In this document: positions 1 through 6,871 of the stretch, one piece after another
Layout: each line of letters opens with the position of its first letter
How positions within the stretch are numbered: the first letter of the stretch is position 1
Assembly (NCBI GenBank): GCA_958446555.1
Contig: CAUCWU010000013.1
Coordinates: 1-15,992 of the forward strand
DNA: 15,992 bases
Direction: 5' to 3'
From: an uncultured Lachnospiraceae bacterium
GTDB taxonomy: Bacteria > Bacillota > Clostridia > Lachnospirales > Lachnospiraceae
Made by a program: the position numbers and the translations under genes
Notes under the pieces: model-generated
What the model was told of the DNA's origin: nothing
The model's input: the letters and a program-made list of their open reading frames with translations, nothing else
Database searches by the model: none

Positions 1-850
1 GGAATGGAGAAAGGGTTGCACCAGTATCACGAAGCAGAATTGCACGGATTCTGGTAACGAATGCTGCCGGGCCTGCTGCATCTGCAAAGCTGATTCCATG
101 GTAGCTTGGGTCTGGCTCAGTTAACTGTGGGAACTTGCCAGATGCCTTCCAGTCGAAGGTTCCTCCATCTACGATTACACCACCGATTGTGGTTCCATGT
201 CCACCGATAAACTTGGTTGCAGAATGAACTACAACGTCTGCACCGTACTCAATCGGTCTTACCAGATATGGGGTTGCGAAGGTATTATCAATTACAAGCG
301 GAATCTTGTGGCTATGAGCAATCTTTGCGATTTTCTCAATATCAACAACCTCGGAGTTCGGGTTTCCAAGTGTCTCGATGAAGACTAACTTGGTGTTGTC
401 CTTGATTGCACCATCAATCTCATCATAGTTGAATGGATCTACGAAGGTTGTGTCAATTCCGTAGGATTTAAAGGTGTGTGCTAACAGATTGTAAGTACCA
501 CCGTAAATATTCTTTGCTGCAACAACATGATCACCAGCAAATGCCAAATTCTCAATTGCATATGCAACAGCTGCTGCACCAGAACCAACTGCCAGTGCTG
601 CAACTCCACCCTCAAGGCTTGCGATTCTCTGCTCGAATACATCCTCAGTTGGGTTGGTTAATCTTCCGTAGATATTTCCTGCATCCTTCAATGCGAAACG
701 ATCTGCTGCATGCTGGGAATTGTGGAATACATAGGATGAGGTCTGGTAAATCGGAACGGCTCTTGCGTCTGTTACTGGATCTGCTTCCTCCTGTCCTACG
801 TGAAGCTGTAATGTCTCAAACTTTAACTTTCTTTCCTTTAATGTACTCAT
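1..850 (-). CDS. metY: O-acetylhomoserine aminocarboxypropyltransferase (sulfhydrylase), 3' end beyond window
   Basis: This is a PLP enzyme of the Cys/Met metabolism family that makes homocysteine (or methionine) from O-acetylhomoserine and sulfide (or methanethiol) in the cytoplasm. I translated 283 codons from the ATG at 848-850; the family is usually about 425-430 residues, so the C-terminal third lies outside the window. Visible landmarks are the start MSTLKERKLKFETLQLHVGQ, the YGRLTNPT block (residues 61-68), the glycine/alanine-rich SGAAAVA near 90-96, the VIDNTFATPYL strand near 186-196, and SATKFIGGHGT with the PLP lysine at about K213. A GAGG ribosome site stands 8 nt before the start. 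A LysR-type gene lies directly upstream on the same strand, and a TGGACA/TATAAT promoter lies in the gap. Cystathionine gamma-synthase is the main alternative, but the length of the central insert and the N-terminus favour MetY. Confidence 0.93.
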   Translation of the reverse strand, partial: MSTLKERKLKFETLQLHVGQEEADPVTDARAVPIYQTSSYVFHNSQHAADRFALKDAGNIYGRLTNPTEDVFEQRIASLEGGVAALAVGSGAAAVAYAIENLAFAGDHVVAAKNIYGGTYNLLAHTFKSYGIDTTFVDPFNYDEIDGAIKDNTKLVFIETLGNPNSEVVDIEKIAKIAHSHKIPLVIDNTFATPYLVRPIEYGADVVVHSATKFIGGHGTTIGGVIVDGGTFDWKASGKFPQLTEPDPSYHGISFADAAGPAAFVTRIRAILLRDTGATLSPF

Positions 851-921
851 ATTCGAATCCTCACTTTCTGGATGGTTGTCTTGTTTTTGTTTCTAGGTTT
901 GTGTTGCTTTAACTGTCTTGT

Positions 922-950
922 ATTATAACGAAGGCGCTCACCTTTGTCCA
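922..950 (-). promoter_or_regulatory. Promoter of metY
   Basis: Read on the minus strand, TGGACA (945-950) and TATAAT (922-927) are separated by exactly 17 bp. The predicted transcript start is near 915, which gives a leader of about 65 nt before the metY ATG. No SAM riboswitch or T-box signature is visible in that leader. The promoter overlaps a long inverted repeat (932-970): the repeat loop and one arm contain the -35 box and most of the spacer. Consensus match is seen directly; activity is inferred. Confidence 0.75.
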
Positions 951-970
951 ATACACAAAAGTGAGCGCCT
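932..970 (-). promoter_or_regulatory. 16-bp inverted repeat overlapping the metY promoter (operator or lysR-end hairpin)
   Basis: The arms are 932-947 and 955-970, with a 7-nt loop. As minus-strand RNA, all 16 positions pair, one of them as U-G; the core is AGGCGCTCAC / GTGAGCGCCT. It begins 25 nt after the lysR stop codon, so it could end the lysR transcript, but it is followed by TTCGTT rather than a U-tract. It also brackets the -35 box of metY, so it could be a DNA operator. I cannot decide between these from sequence. Confidence 0.6.
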
Positions 971-995
971 GTTATTTATTTTACCTATATCAAAC

Positions 996-1907
996 CTATT
1001 GCAATACCATGCTCTTGTATTTCGCGAGTTCGTCGACGTACAGCTTCGCGAGTTCGCTTAGCTGAATGTTTCTTCTCTTGACGTAACCGATTGTCATGAC
1101 TTCGGTTTCTTCCAGCGGAACTGCCGCATAGTCGCTTCCGTTTAATTCTTCGCAGATAATTCCAGAGCAGAGCGTATAGCCATTTAAGCCAACCATTAAA
1201 TTTAGCATGCTGGCGCGATCATCGACCTGAATGGTCTGCTTGTACTCGTAGGTACTAAATACCTCTTCTGCAAAATAAAAGGAATTGGTCTTTCCCTGAT
1301 CGAACGTCAGACATGGATAGTTTTCTAGCTCTTTCAAACTTACCGATGCTTTCGATGCGATTGGATTGCCTTTCCACACATAGACATAAGTATTGCAGTC
1401 AAAGAGCGGAACAAATTCTAGCTCACTCTCGTGAATCAGCTTTGTCAGCACCTTTCGATTAAAGTCACTCATATAAAGGATACCGATTTCGCTGATGAAA
1501 TCTTTGACATGCTCGATGACCTTTCCCGTCTTTGTCTCATGGATCGCAAATGCATAGTCATCCATGCCAAATTCTTTGACCATCTCGACAAATGCCTTAA
1601 CGGCGAACGTATAATGCTGCATGGAAACTGCGAAACGCTTTTTCGTCTGTGTTTTCTCGACATAACGCTGCTCCATCAGGCGATACTGCTCGACAACCTG
1701 TCTGGCATAGCCTAAAAATTCATTCCCCTCGGTTGTGACGAGGATTCCTCTGTTGGTTCGTCCAAATATGCGAATGCCGATCTCCTTTTCAAGCTCCTTG
1801 ATTGCCTCTGAAAGGCTGGGCTGAGAAATAAACAGCTTTGTCGCTGCCTGGTTCATCGATCCGCAGTCCGCGACTGCAATCGCATATCGTAATTGCTGTA
1901 GTGTCAT
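996..1907 (-). CDS. LysR-family transcriptional regulator (probably sulfur metabolism)
   Basis: This is a 303-residue LysR-type regulator, the normal family length. An N-terminal winged helix-turn-helix (about residues 1-60) starts MTLQQLRYAIAVADCGSMNQ and contains the recognition-helix run ISQPSLSEAIKELEKEIG, followed by the linker helix. The rest is a two-lobe effector domain ending near LSELAKLYVDELAKY. The ATG at 1905-1907 has a weak AAAGG ribosome site. The stop codon is 146 bp upstream of metY on the same strand, so metY is the obvious target; regulators of this family in other Firmicutes control cysteine and methionine genes with O-acetylserine-type signals. That link is inferred. Its own expression appears unusual: an intrinsic terminator and a structured leader lie immediately upstream (1940-2071), with no clear promoter between the terminator and the start codon. 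Confidence 0.9.
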   Translation of the reverse strand: MTLQQLRYAIAVADCGSMNQAATKLFISQPSLSEAIKELEKEIGIRIFGRTNRGILVTTEGNEFLGYARQVVEQYRLMEQRYVEKTQTKKRFAVSMQHYTFAVKAFVEMVKEFGMDDYAFAIHETKTGKVIEHVKDFISEIGILYMSDFNRKVLTKLIHESELEFVPLFDCNTYVYVWKGNPIASKASVSLKELENYPCLTFDQGKTNSFYFAEEVFSTYEYKQTIQVDDRASMLNLMVGLNGYTLCSGIICEELNGSDYAAVPLEETEVMTIGYVKRRNIQLSELAKLYVDELAKYKSMVLQ

Positions 1908-1939
1908 TTTTCTGCCTTTCTTCTTTGTATTTCAATACG

Positions 1940-1965
1940 AAAAAGGCCCTGCTCTCTGCAGGGCC
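1940..1965 (-). terminator. Intrinsic terminator upstream of the LysR-type gene
   Basis: The stem GGCCCTGC/GCAGGGCC (8 bp, 1945-1952 with 1958-1965) has a 5-nt loop and is followed on the minus strand by five T residues. The orientation is clear, because the plus-strand reading is followed by AAAAGGG. It could end the pepV transcript or act as an attenuator, since it sits only about 32 nt before the lysR start codon. Confidence 0.85.
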
Positions 1966-1987
1966 AAAAGGGAATAAAAAGGGGAGG

Positions 1988-2071
1988 GATGCCGATTACT
2001 TCATCGGCTATGAAAAAGATATATGAATGTCCAGTTGATTTCTCAACTGTGCCTTTATCATAACCGATAAA
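1988..2071 (-). promoter_or_regulatory. Structured leader RNA candidate of unknown class
   Basis: Read as minus-strand RNA, 2071-2053 pairs with 2018-2000 over 19 positions, with one U-U mismatch and two G-U pairs. Enclosed is a 7-bp hairpin CAGTTGA-GAAA-TCAACTG (2049-2032) with a GNRA tetraloop and asymmetric single-stranded flanks. Two shorter hairpins compete with the long stem: TTTATC/GATAAA within its 5' arm, and GCCGAT/ATCGGC (1991-2008), which captures its 3' arm. A strong terminator follows at 1965-1940. This layout resembles a switchable leader, but I recognise no signature of the SAM, T-box, TPP, FMN, lysine, glycine, cobalamin, c-di-GMP or guanidine classes. Pairing is seen directly; function is inferred. 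A self-standing small RNA is an alternative. Confidence 0.5.
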
Positions 2072-2138
2072 TGTGTTCAATTTTTGTCCAAATTTTTAAC
2101 TATTTGTGAATGGAATAAAAAAATCGGCTATTTTCTCA

Positions 2139-3548
2139 TCATTTCCCGCAGAGTTTTACGATTGCAAGTGCGAAAATCTCTGAACTCATCACTAACTGGT
2201 CGATGATTACAAACTCATCCGGTCCATGCATATGATTGTCGACTGACGGATCTGCACATCCACATGCGACACCATTCTCAATATGATGCACATAGGTGCC
2301 CCCACCGATTGCAAGCGGCTCTCTTACCTCTCCAGTTACATCAGTATAGGTTTCAAGCAGTGTCTTTACAAGCTCGGAATCCTTCGGAACATAGTGTGGT
2401 GGATTTAATGGAGAACCATCGGTTACAAAACCTGCTGCTGAAAGCTTTGCCTCCACAACATTTTTGGTATTTTCTTCTGTTGCACTGTTGCATGCGCGAC
2501 AATCAAAGGTTCCACTCATCTTGCCGTCCTCTAATTTGAATAGATCCAGTGTCAGCGTCGTCTTTCCAGAAATCTCATCTTCCAGATTAACACCAAGTCC
2601 ACCTCCGCAGTAATCACCGTGTGGGAACAGTTTTACTAAATTGCCAAGCAATGTCTTTGTCTTACTCTCTGCAAGTGGAAGTGAGGAAAGAAGAACAAGA
2701 AGTGCTGTCAGCGCATTGTTTCCATCCATCGGGCTTGCCGCATGTGCAGAAACACCGTCTGCGTGAATCTTTACTGATCCATTCTCTGCCTTAACGGTAA
2801 ATGTTACGCCAGTTGCCTTTTGTGCTGCCTGTGCATAATCCTTTACCTCATTCTCTGCCATTCCCTCAACAACTGCATCTGCCTTTGCCGGAACAACATT
2901 TACTTTAATTCCACTGACTGCGCTCTTTACTCTTGGAAGAGCTTCCTCTTCTGGAATCTCTGCTGTGAAGGTAGTATGCAAGCTTCCCTTCTCCAAAAAT
3001 ACAAGTGGGAAATCAGCATCCGGTGAGATTGTCATCGGTGCATGAACATTCTTTCCAAAATAATACTTAATATCAGAGCTTCCGCACTCCTCATCAGAGC
3101 CAAGAATCAAACGAACATCCTTGTCTAGTTCAAAGCCTAAATCGCGCACTGCCTTCATCGCATATAGTGCTGCAACTGCCGGACCCTTATCATCGGAAGT
3201 TCCACGGCCATACATCTTGCCATCCTCAACTACTGGCTCAAACGGAGTGGTCTTTGTCCATCCGTCTCCGCCCGGAACGACATCTAAATGAGCCAAAATA
3301 TCAAGTCCTAACTCTTTTCCATTGATTACGGTATCAATCGCATAGTTGTCCCAATTCTTTCCAGTAAAACCATGCTTTTCAAACAGTGCAATACCTGCTT
3401 TCAGTGCATCTGCTGCCCCCTCGCCATATGGCTTACCCGGCAGTGCATCTGCTCTTGCACTGTCAATTTTAATTAATGTCTTAATATCTTCGATCATCTC
3501 GTCGCGATGTGCACCGAGATACTCATGAATCTTTTCCTGTGCTGTCAT
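2139..3548 (-). CDS. pepV: PepV-type dipeptidase, M20 metallopeptidase family
   Basis: This is a cytoplasmic zinc dipeptidase that releases amino acids from imported dipeptides. I take the ATG at 3546-3548 (MTAQEKIHEYLGAH), giving 469 residues, because an AAAGG site precedes it and because the numbering then matches Lactobacillus PepV closely as I recall it: H87 and D89 in AHLDVVPG, D119 in GTSDDKGP, E153/E154 in GSDEECGSS, D177 in SPDADFP, and H439 near the C-terminal HMHGPDEF. All metal-binding and catalytic positions therefore appear intact. A longer frame starts at 3647, but its extra 33 residues overlap the MATE stop codon and contain the promoter. The upstream neighbour is a MATE transporter 88 bp away; pepV has its own promoter in that gap. 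A role in peptide utilisation is expected from the family. Succinyl-diaminopimelate desuccinylase-like annotations for such proteins are less likely. Confidence 0.93.
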   Translation of the reverse strand: MTAQEKIHEYLGAHRDEMIEDIKTLIKIDSARADALPGKPYGEGAADALKAGIALFEKHGFTGKNWDNYAIDTVINGKELGLDILAHLDVVPGGDGWTKTTPFEPVVEDGKMYGRGTSDDKGPAVAALYAMKAVRDLGFELDKDVRLILGSDEECGSSDIKYYFGKNVHAPMTISPDADFPLVFLEKGSLHTTFTAEIPEEEALPRVKSAVSGIKVNVVPAKADAVVEGMAENEVKDYAQAAQKATGVTFTVKAENGSVKIHADGVSAHAASPMDGNNALTALLVLLSSLPLAESKTKTLLGNLVKLFPHGDYCGGGLGVNLEDEISGKTTLTLDLFKLEDGKMSGTFDCRACNSATEENTKNVVEAKLSAAGFVTDGSPLNPPHYVPKDSELVKTLLETYTDVTGEVREPLAIGGGTYVHHIENGVACGCADPSVDNHMHGPDEFVIIDQLVMSSEIFALAIVKLCGK

Positions 3549-3581
3549 AATTATCGCCTTTCTTTCTCTAAGGATATCTTT

Positions 3582-3610
3582 ATAATACCCTTTTTTACAC
3601 AACTTTGCAA
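3582..3610 (-). promoter_or_regulatory. Promoter of pepV
   Basis: On the minus strand, TTGCAA (3605-3610) and TATTAT (3582-3587) are separated by 17 bp. The predicted start of transcription is near 3575, just upstream of the AAAGG site and ATG of pepV. The promoter lies in the short gap after the MATE gene, so pepV can be expressed independently of the genes before it. Confidence 0.6.
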
Positions 3611-3636
3611 TGGATTTTTCACAAGCACCTTTTCCC

Positions 3637-4992
3637 CTACCGTGCAAAGACCTCCCGTTTCATGCGGTTTATCGTGTGGCAATACGCTGGAACCAAGAAT
3701 AGATCCGCCATCACCCACGCGATTGGGCTTGCCAGACAGATTCCGGTAAACCCAATCAGTGGCACGAGCACAAGACTCGCAATAATTCGTCCAACCATCT
3801 CACAGACACCTGCCAAAATTGCAAGCGGCGAATATCCCATTCCCTGAATGCAAAAGCGCACGGTATTGACCAGACAAAGTGGAATATAAAATGCGGAGTT
3901 GAACATCAAGAAGGTCTTAACCTGACCTAAAATTTCGACCTCATCTGCCGACACAAACAGCAGCGCAATCTGACTTCCAAACAAAGACAACACAATAAAT
4001 GCGATGATTGCATAGATACCGCCGACAAAGCTTGCCGATTTTAATCCCATTCCAACACGATCAAGCTTTCCGGCACCGACATTTTGTCCGGCATAGGTTG
4101 CCATTGTGGAGCCGAGTGCATCAAATGGACAGCAGCTGAAATTGGAAATTCGTCCAGCTGCGGTGACTGCTGCGACTGCCTGAGAGCCCAGTGAATTTAC
4201 AGCTGTCTGCAAGATGACACTTCCAATTGCCGTAATTGAGTACTGCAGTCCCATCGGAATGCCCATTCCACAAAGGATCGTCGCTTGGCGACCTTCAAAC
4301 TTCATCTCACCCTTCTCAAATTTCAAAATGTCGTATTGCTTTCTCATATATAAAAAGCAAAGCACACCTGAAATTAACTGAGAGAGAACTGTCGCCCATG
4401 CTGCACCTGCCACACCCATATGAAGCACAAGAATTGCAATCAGATCAAATACAATATTGAGAAGTGCTGAGATAATTAAGAAAACAACTGGTGTTTTACT
4501 GTCTCCAAGCGAACGGATAATTCCGGAGAGCAGATTGTAAAGATAGGTTGCTGGAATTCCGATGAAAATAACAAATATGTAACTATACGCATATTCAAAG
4601 ATATTTTCCGGCGTGTCCATCCAGTGGAGAATCTGTCTGCAAAGCACACAGACTGCCACTGTCATAACTGCTGCGAATGCGACTGACAACCATGCCGCAT
4701 TCGCAACGAATTTTCGAAGTCTCTTATAGTCCTTTGCACCGAAGCTCTGCGCGATCGGAATTGAAAAACCACTGCAGACACCGTTGCAAAATCCAATAAT
4801 CATAAAGTTGATTGCACCGGTCGATCCGACACCTGCCAACTGGTCAACACCAAGGCTCTTTCCAACAATAATCGTATCAACCATACTGTAAAACTGCTGA
4901 AACAACATTCCAAGCAGTAGTGGAACTGCGAAGCTTAAAATGAGTTTCAATGGGCTTCCTGATGTCATCTGTCTTGTTGCACTTTTTGCCAT
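3637..4992 (-). CDS. MATE family multidrug/cation efflux transporter
   Basis: This 451-residue integral membrane protein has the usual MATE length and about 12 hydrophobic segments. The N-terminus reads ATRQMTSGSPLKLILSFAVP, followed by LLLGMLFQQFYSMVDTIIVG, the typical opening of the DinF/NorM-like bacterial MATE branch. A second, related block (ILCGMGIPMGLQYSITAIGS) begins the C-terminal half, as expected from the internal duplication of this family. Such proteins export cationic compounds in exchange for Na+ or H+; the substrate cannot be told from sequence. The start ATG has an AAAGGAG site at a somewhat long spacing (about 12 nt). It follows cvpA by 30 bp and is probably in the same transcript. 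No terminator is visible after its TAG. Confidence 0.93.
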   Translation of the reverse strand: MAKSATRQMTSGSPLKLILSFAVPLLLGMLFQQFYSMVDTIIVGKSLGVDQLAGVGSTGAINFMIIGFCNGVCSGFSIPIAQSFGAKDYKRLRKFVANAAWLSVAFAAVMTVAVCVLCRQILHWMDTPENIFEYAYSYIFVIFIGIPATYLYNLLSGIIRSLGDSKTPVVFLIISALLNIVFDLIAILVLHMGVAGAAWATVLSQLISGVLCFLYMRKQYDILKFEKGEMKFEGRQATILCGMGIPMGLQYSITAIGSVILQTAVNSLGSQAVAAVTAAGRISNFSCCPFDALGSTMATYAGQNVGAGKLDRVGMGLKSASFVGGIYAIIAFIVLSLFGSQIALLFVSADEVEILGQVKTFLMFNSAFYIPLCLVNTVRFCIQGMGYSPLAILAGVCEMVGRIIASLVLVPLIGFTGICLASPIAWVMADLFLVPAYCHTINRMKREVFAR

Positions 4993-5022
4993 ACTCTTCT
5001 TTTACTCCTTTTTAAGTGCCTG

Positions 5023-5718
5023 TTAGAATCCTGTCTGAAGCAGGGACTTTAACAGAAAATTATTGTCATAAAGAAATGTTAGTAAACTGCTCTGTGTAAT
5101 CATCGAAAGCGCTTCACGTCCCCAGTCTGTTGTTGCAAATGCTGTCACAACAATTCCACCGATCCAAACCAAAATTAGTGCAATACATAAACCACCAACT
5201 GCACCTGCAATGCAGTCAATCTGATGTAAAATCGGCAGTTGCACAATTCCTGATAAAAGAAAGGTTATGATGCGAAGTAAAATCCACACAACAAGAAAGC
5301 TGATTACACTGCACACAGCCTGAAAAGCCAAATCGGTAAGCCAGCCTGTGATATATACAGCGACATTGTTTGCACCTTTTTGTGCATAGACTGCTGCATC
5401 ATTACTCTTTTCCAGGTTTTCCTTCAAAATATCCGGCAAATTTAAGCTGTCGATGACCTGATCAGCGATCTGATCCTTGCTCGACTGAAGTGCCTGTACC
5501 TTCTCTCCAACAAAGTTTCCAATTCCATCTTCAATTGTCGTATAGATTTCTGTTTTTTCTTTTACAAAATCAGCTACGGGCTGACGGACAAAGAGCATAA
5601 TTACAATACTCAAAAAGAAGGACGCAAACGAGAGGACTGTTTTCACCAGCCCTCTCTTTGCGCCTGCCAGCGTAGCTAATACAATCACTGCGATTACCGC
5701 TATTGTAAGCCAATTCAT
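5023..5718 (-). CDS. CvpA family membrane protein
   Basis: This is a 231-residue membrane protein. The N-terminus (MNWLTIAVIAVIVLATLAGA then KRGLVKTVLSFASFFLSIVI) shows the G-x-x-R/K-G-L turn between the first two hydrophobic helices that marks the CvpA / colicin V production family. Two further hydrophobic segments lie near residues 120-150 and 170-195. Between them is a soluble stretch of about 60 residues. The function of the family is not firmly known: it was named for a colicin V export phenotype and is linked to envelope maintenance. An AAAGGCG site precedes the ATG. The gene sits between a broken TPR/AAA-like gene and the MATE transporter, with short gaps on both sides, so a common transcript is likely. 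Confidence 0.85.
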   Translation of the reverse strand: MNWLTIAVIAVIVLATLAGAKRGLVKTVLSFASFFLSIVIMLFVRQPVADFVKEKTEIYTTIEDGIGNFVGEKVQALQSSKDQIADQVIDSLNLPDILKENLEKSNDAAVYAQKGANNVAVYITGWLTDLAFQAVCSVISFLVVWILLRIITFLLSGIVQLPILHQIDCIAGAVGGLCIALILVWIGGIVVTAFATTDWGREALSMITQSSLLTFLYDNNFLLKSLLQTGF

Positions 5719-5760
5719 GATTCGCCTTTCTAATGAAAGCCCTGAGATGAATGTGCTTTG

Positions 5761-6871
5761 TCATCGATGCCGTAAAGTGAAACGATCAGGCTCGATGACA
5801 ATCACTTCATCGAAGGGCACATCATGATACCTGAAAATCTTTATCGCGCAGAATCAAGCATCCCTGCTTATCATACTTGCTCTGGAAAAGTCTTCTTACT
5901 GACTTTTTCTCGGCCTTTTCAATCGCATTGTTTACAATCATCTCGACAATGCGCTTTTTGTTTCGCTCTTGATTCTCTGCGATCACCTTAAGTCTCTCCA
6001 TCAGTGCCAACTCACCGGACTTATCAAGTACACTGTCCTCTCTGTCTGCATAACCTCTCGCATACTCAAGAAGCTCTGTGACAGAATAATTTTCTCGCAC
6101 AAACTGAGCTGTAATAACCGAAGAAAGTGCCGGATGGTCAAGAAGCAAGTGGCGAATGGATGACGGTGTGTCGATAAAGACAACCAATAAACTGCGATCG
6201 TTTGGTTCAATCACCTGACACAACTCATCAATGACGCGATCACTCATATCAGCTGCATTCTCAATCAGAATGGTTTTTCCAAGCAGCTTATCAAACGAGC
6301 GAACGACGCCTTTCTGATTCAGCTTCTGTCCTGTGGTTTTTACAACAGATTGTGGAACCACGCGAGAAGAGCTATCAGAAAGCTCTTGCAAATAGTCAAG
6401 TGCAAGCTCAATATCATCCTCATCCGGCATTGCCTGAATTGCGAAATGCCATACTCTAGACATATTCTCTGGATTGACAATTGGGATTCCATCTGCCCTC
6501 ACACGTTCTGTCTGACGGAATTCTTCATACTGTTCAGCCGGAGTTTCTAAATCAGATTCTTTATCTGATTCAGTGGTCTGCTGAACTTCTTGTGTTTCTT
6601 CATCCTCTACAGACTCGGTTTCTTTTGGTACTTCTGTAGACTCATCTTCTTCTACATCAATTTCTGAAACCTCTTCCTCTGGCTCAAAAGCTTCTTCCTT
6701 TGATTCTTCCTTTTCTGGCTCAATTTCTGGGTACTCCTCCGGCTGGACTTCATCAAGCGTAATATCAGCTGGGGCCAGATCTGGCGCCTCTGCAGCTTCG
6801 GCCTCCTCAAATGTTACCGTCTCCGCCTGTGGTGCTGCCCACTCGGAAATCTGCGGCTCCTCAAGTGTTTC
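5761..6871 (-). pseudogene. C-terminal half of broken TPR/acidic-linker protein: degenerate AAA+ (CbxX/SpoVK-like) domain
   Basis: This segment continues in the same frame directly after the TAG at 6872-6874: about 120 acidic linker residues, then a folded domain from about 6500. The first start-like codon after the TAG is a GTG at 6500-6502 without a ribosome site, so independent translation is doubtful. The domain aligns by eye with the CbxX/CfxQ-SpoVK AAA+ module: GKTILIENAADM stands where the Walker B strand is expected, LLVVFIDTPSSIRHLLLDHP resembles the LVVILAGYP...LDSNPGL strand and helix, and a lid-like helical tail follows. The Walker A loop is absent (AMPDEDD in its place) and the Walker B acids are changed, so it would not hydrolyse ATP. 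The current frame stops at 5822-5824, but a one-base shift at the T-run 5834-5837 opens 23 more plausible codons (RYHDVPFDEVIVIEPDRF...) to a TGA at 5761-5763. Confidence 0.6.

Noticed and set aside
1985..2010. Resemblance of GCCGATGAAG and GGCATCC to the SAM-I (S-box) core
   Set aside because: The S-box GGCAACC, the preceding GGACTGGC segment and the kink-turn are missing, and the segment is explained by competing hairpins.
3549..3647. Extended pepV start giving a 502-residue protein
   Set aside because: The extra 33 residues overlap the MATE stop, cover a TTGCAA-N17-TATTAT promoter, and break the match to PepV numbering; the ATG at 3548 has a ribosome site.
5758..5801. 10-bp perfect inverted repeat TTGTCATCGA / TCGATGACAA before cvpA
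   Set aside because: The loop is 24 nt, there is no U-tract, and most of it falls in the coding-like remnant of the upstream gene; chance is a sufficient explanation.
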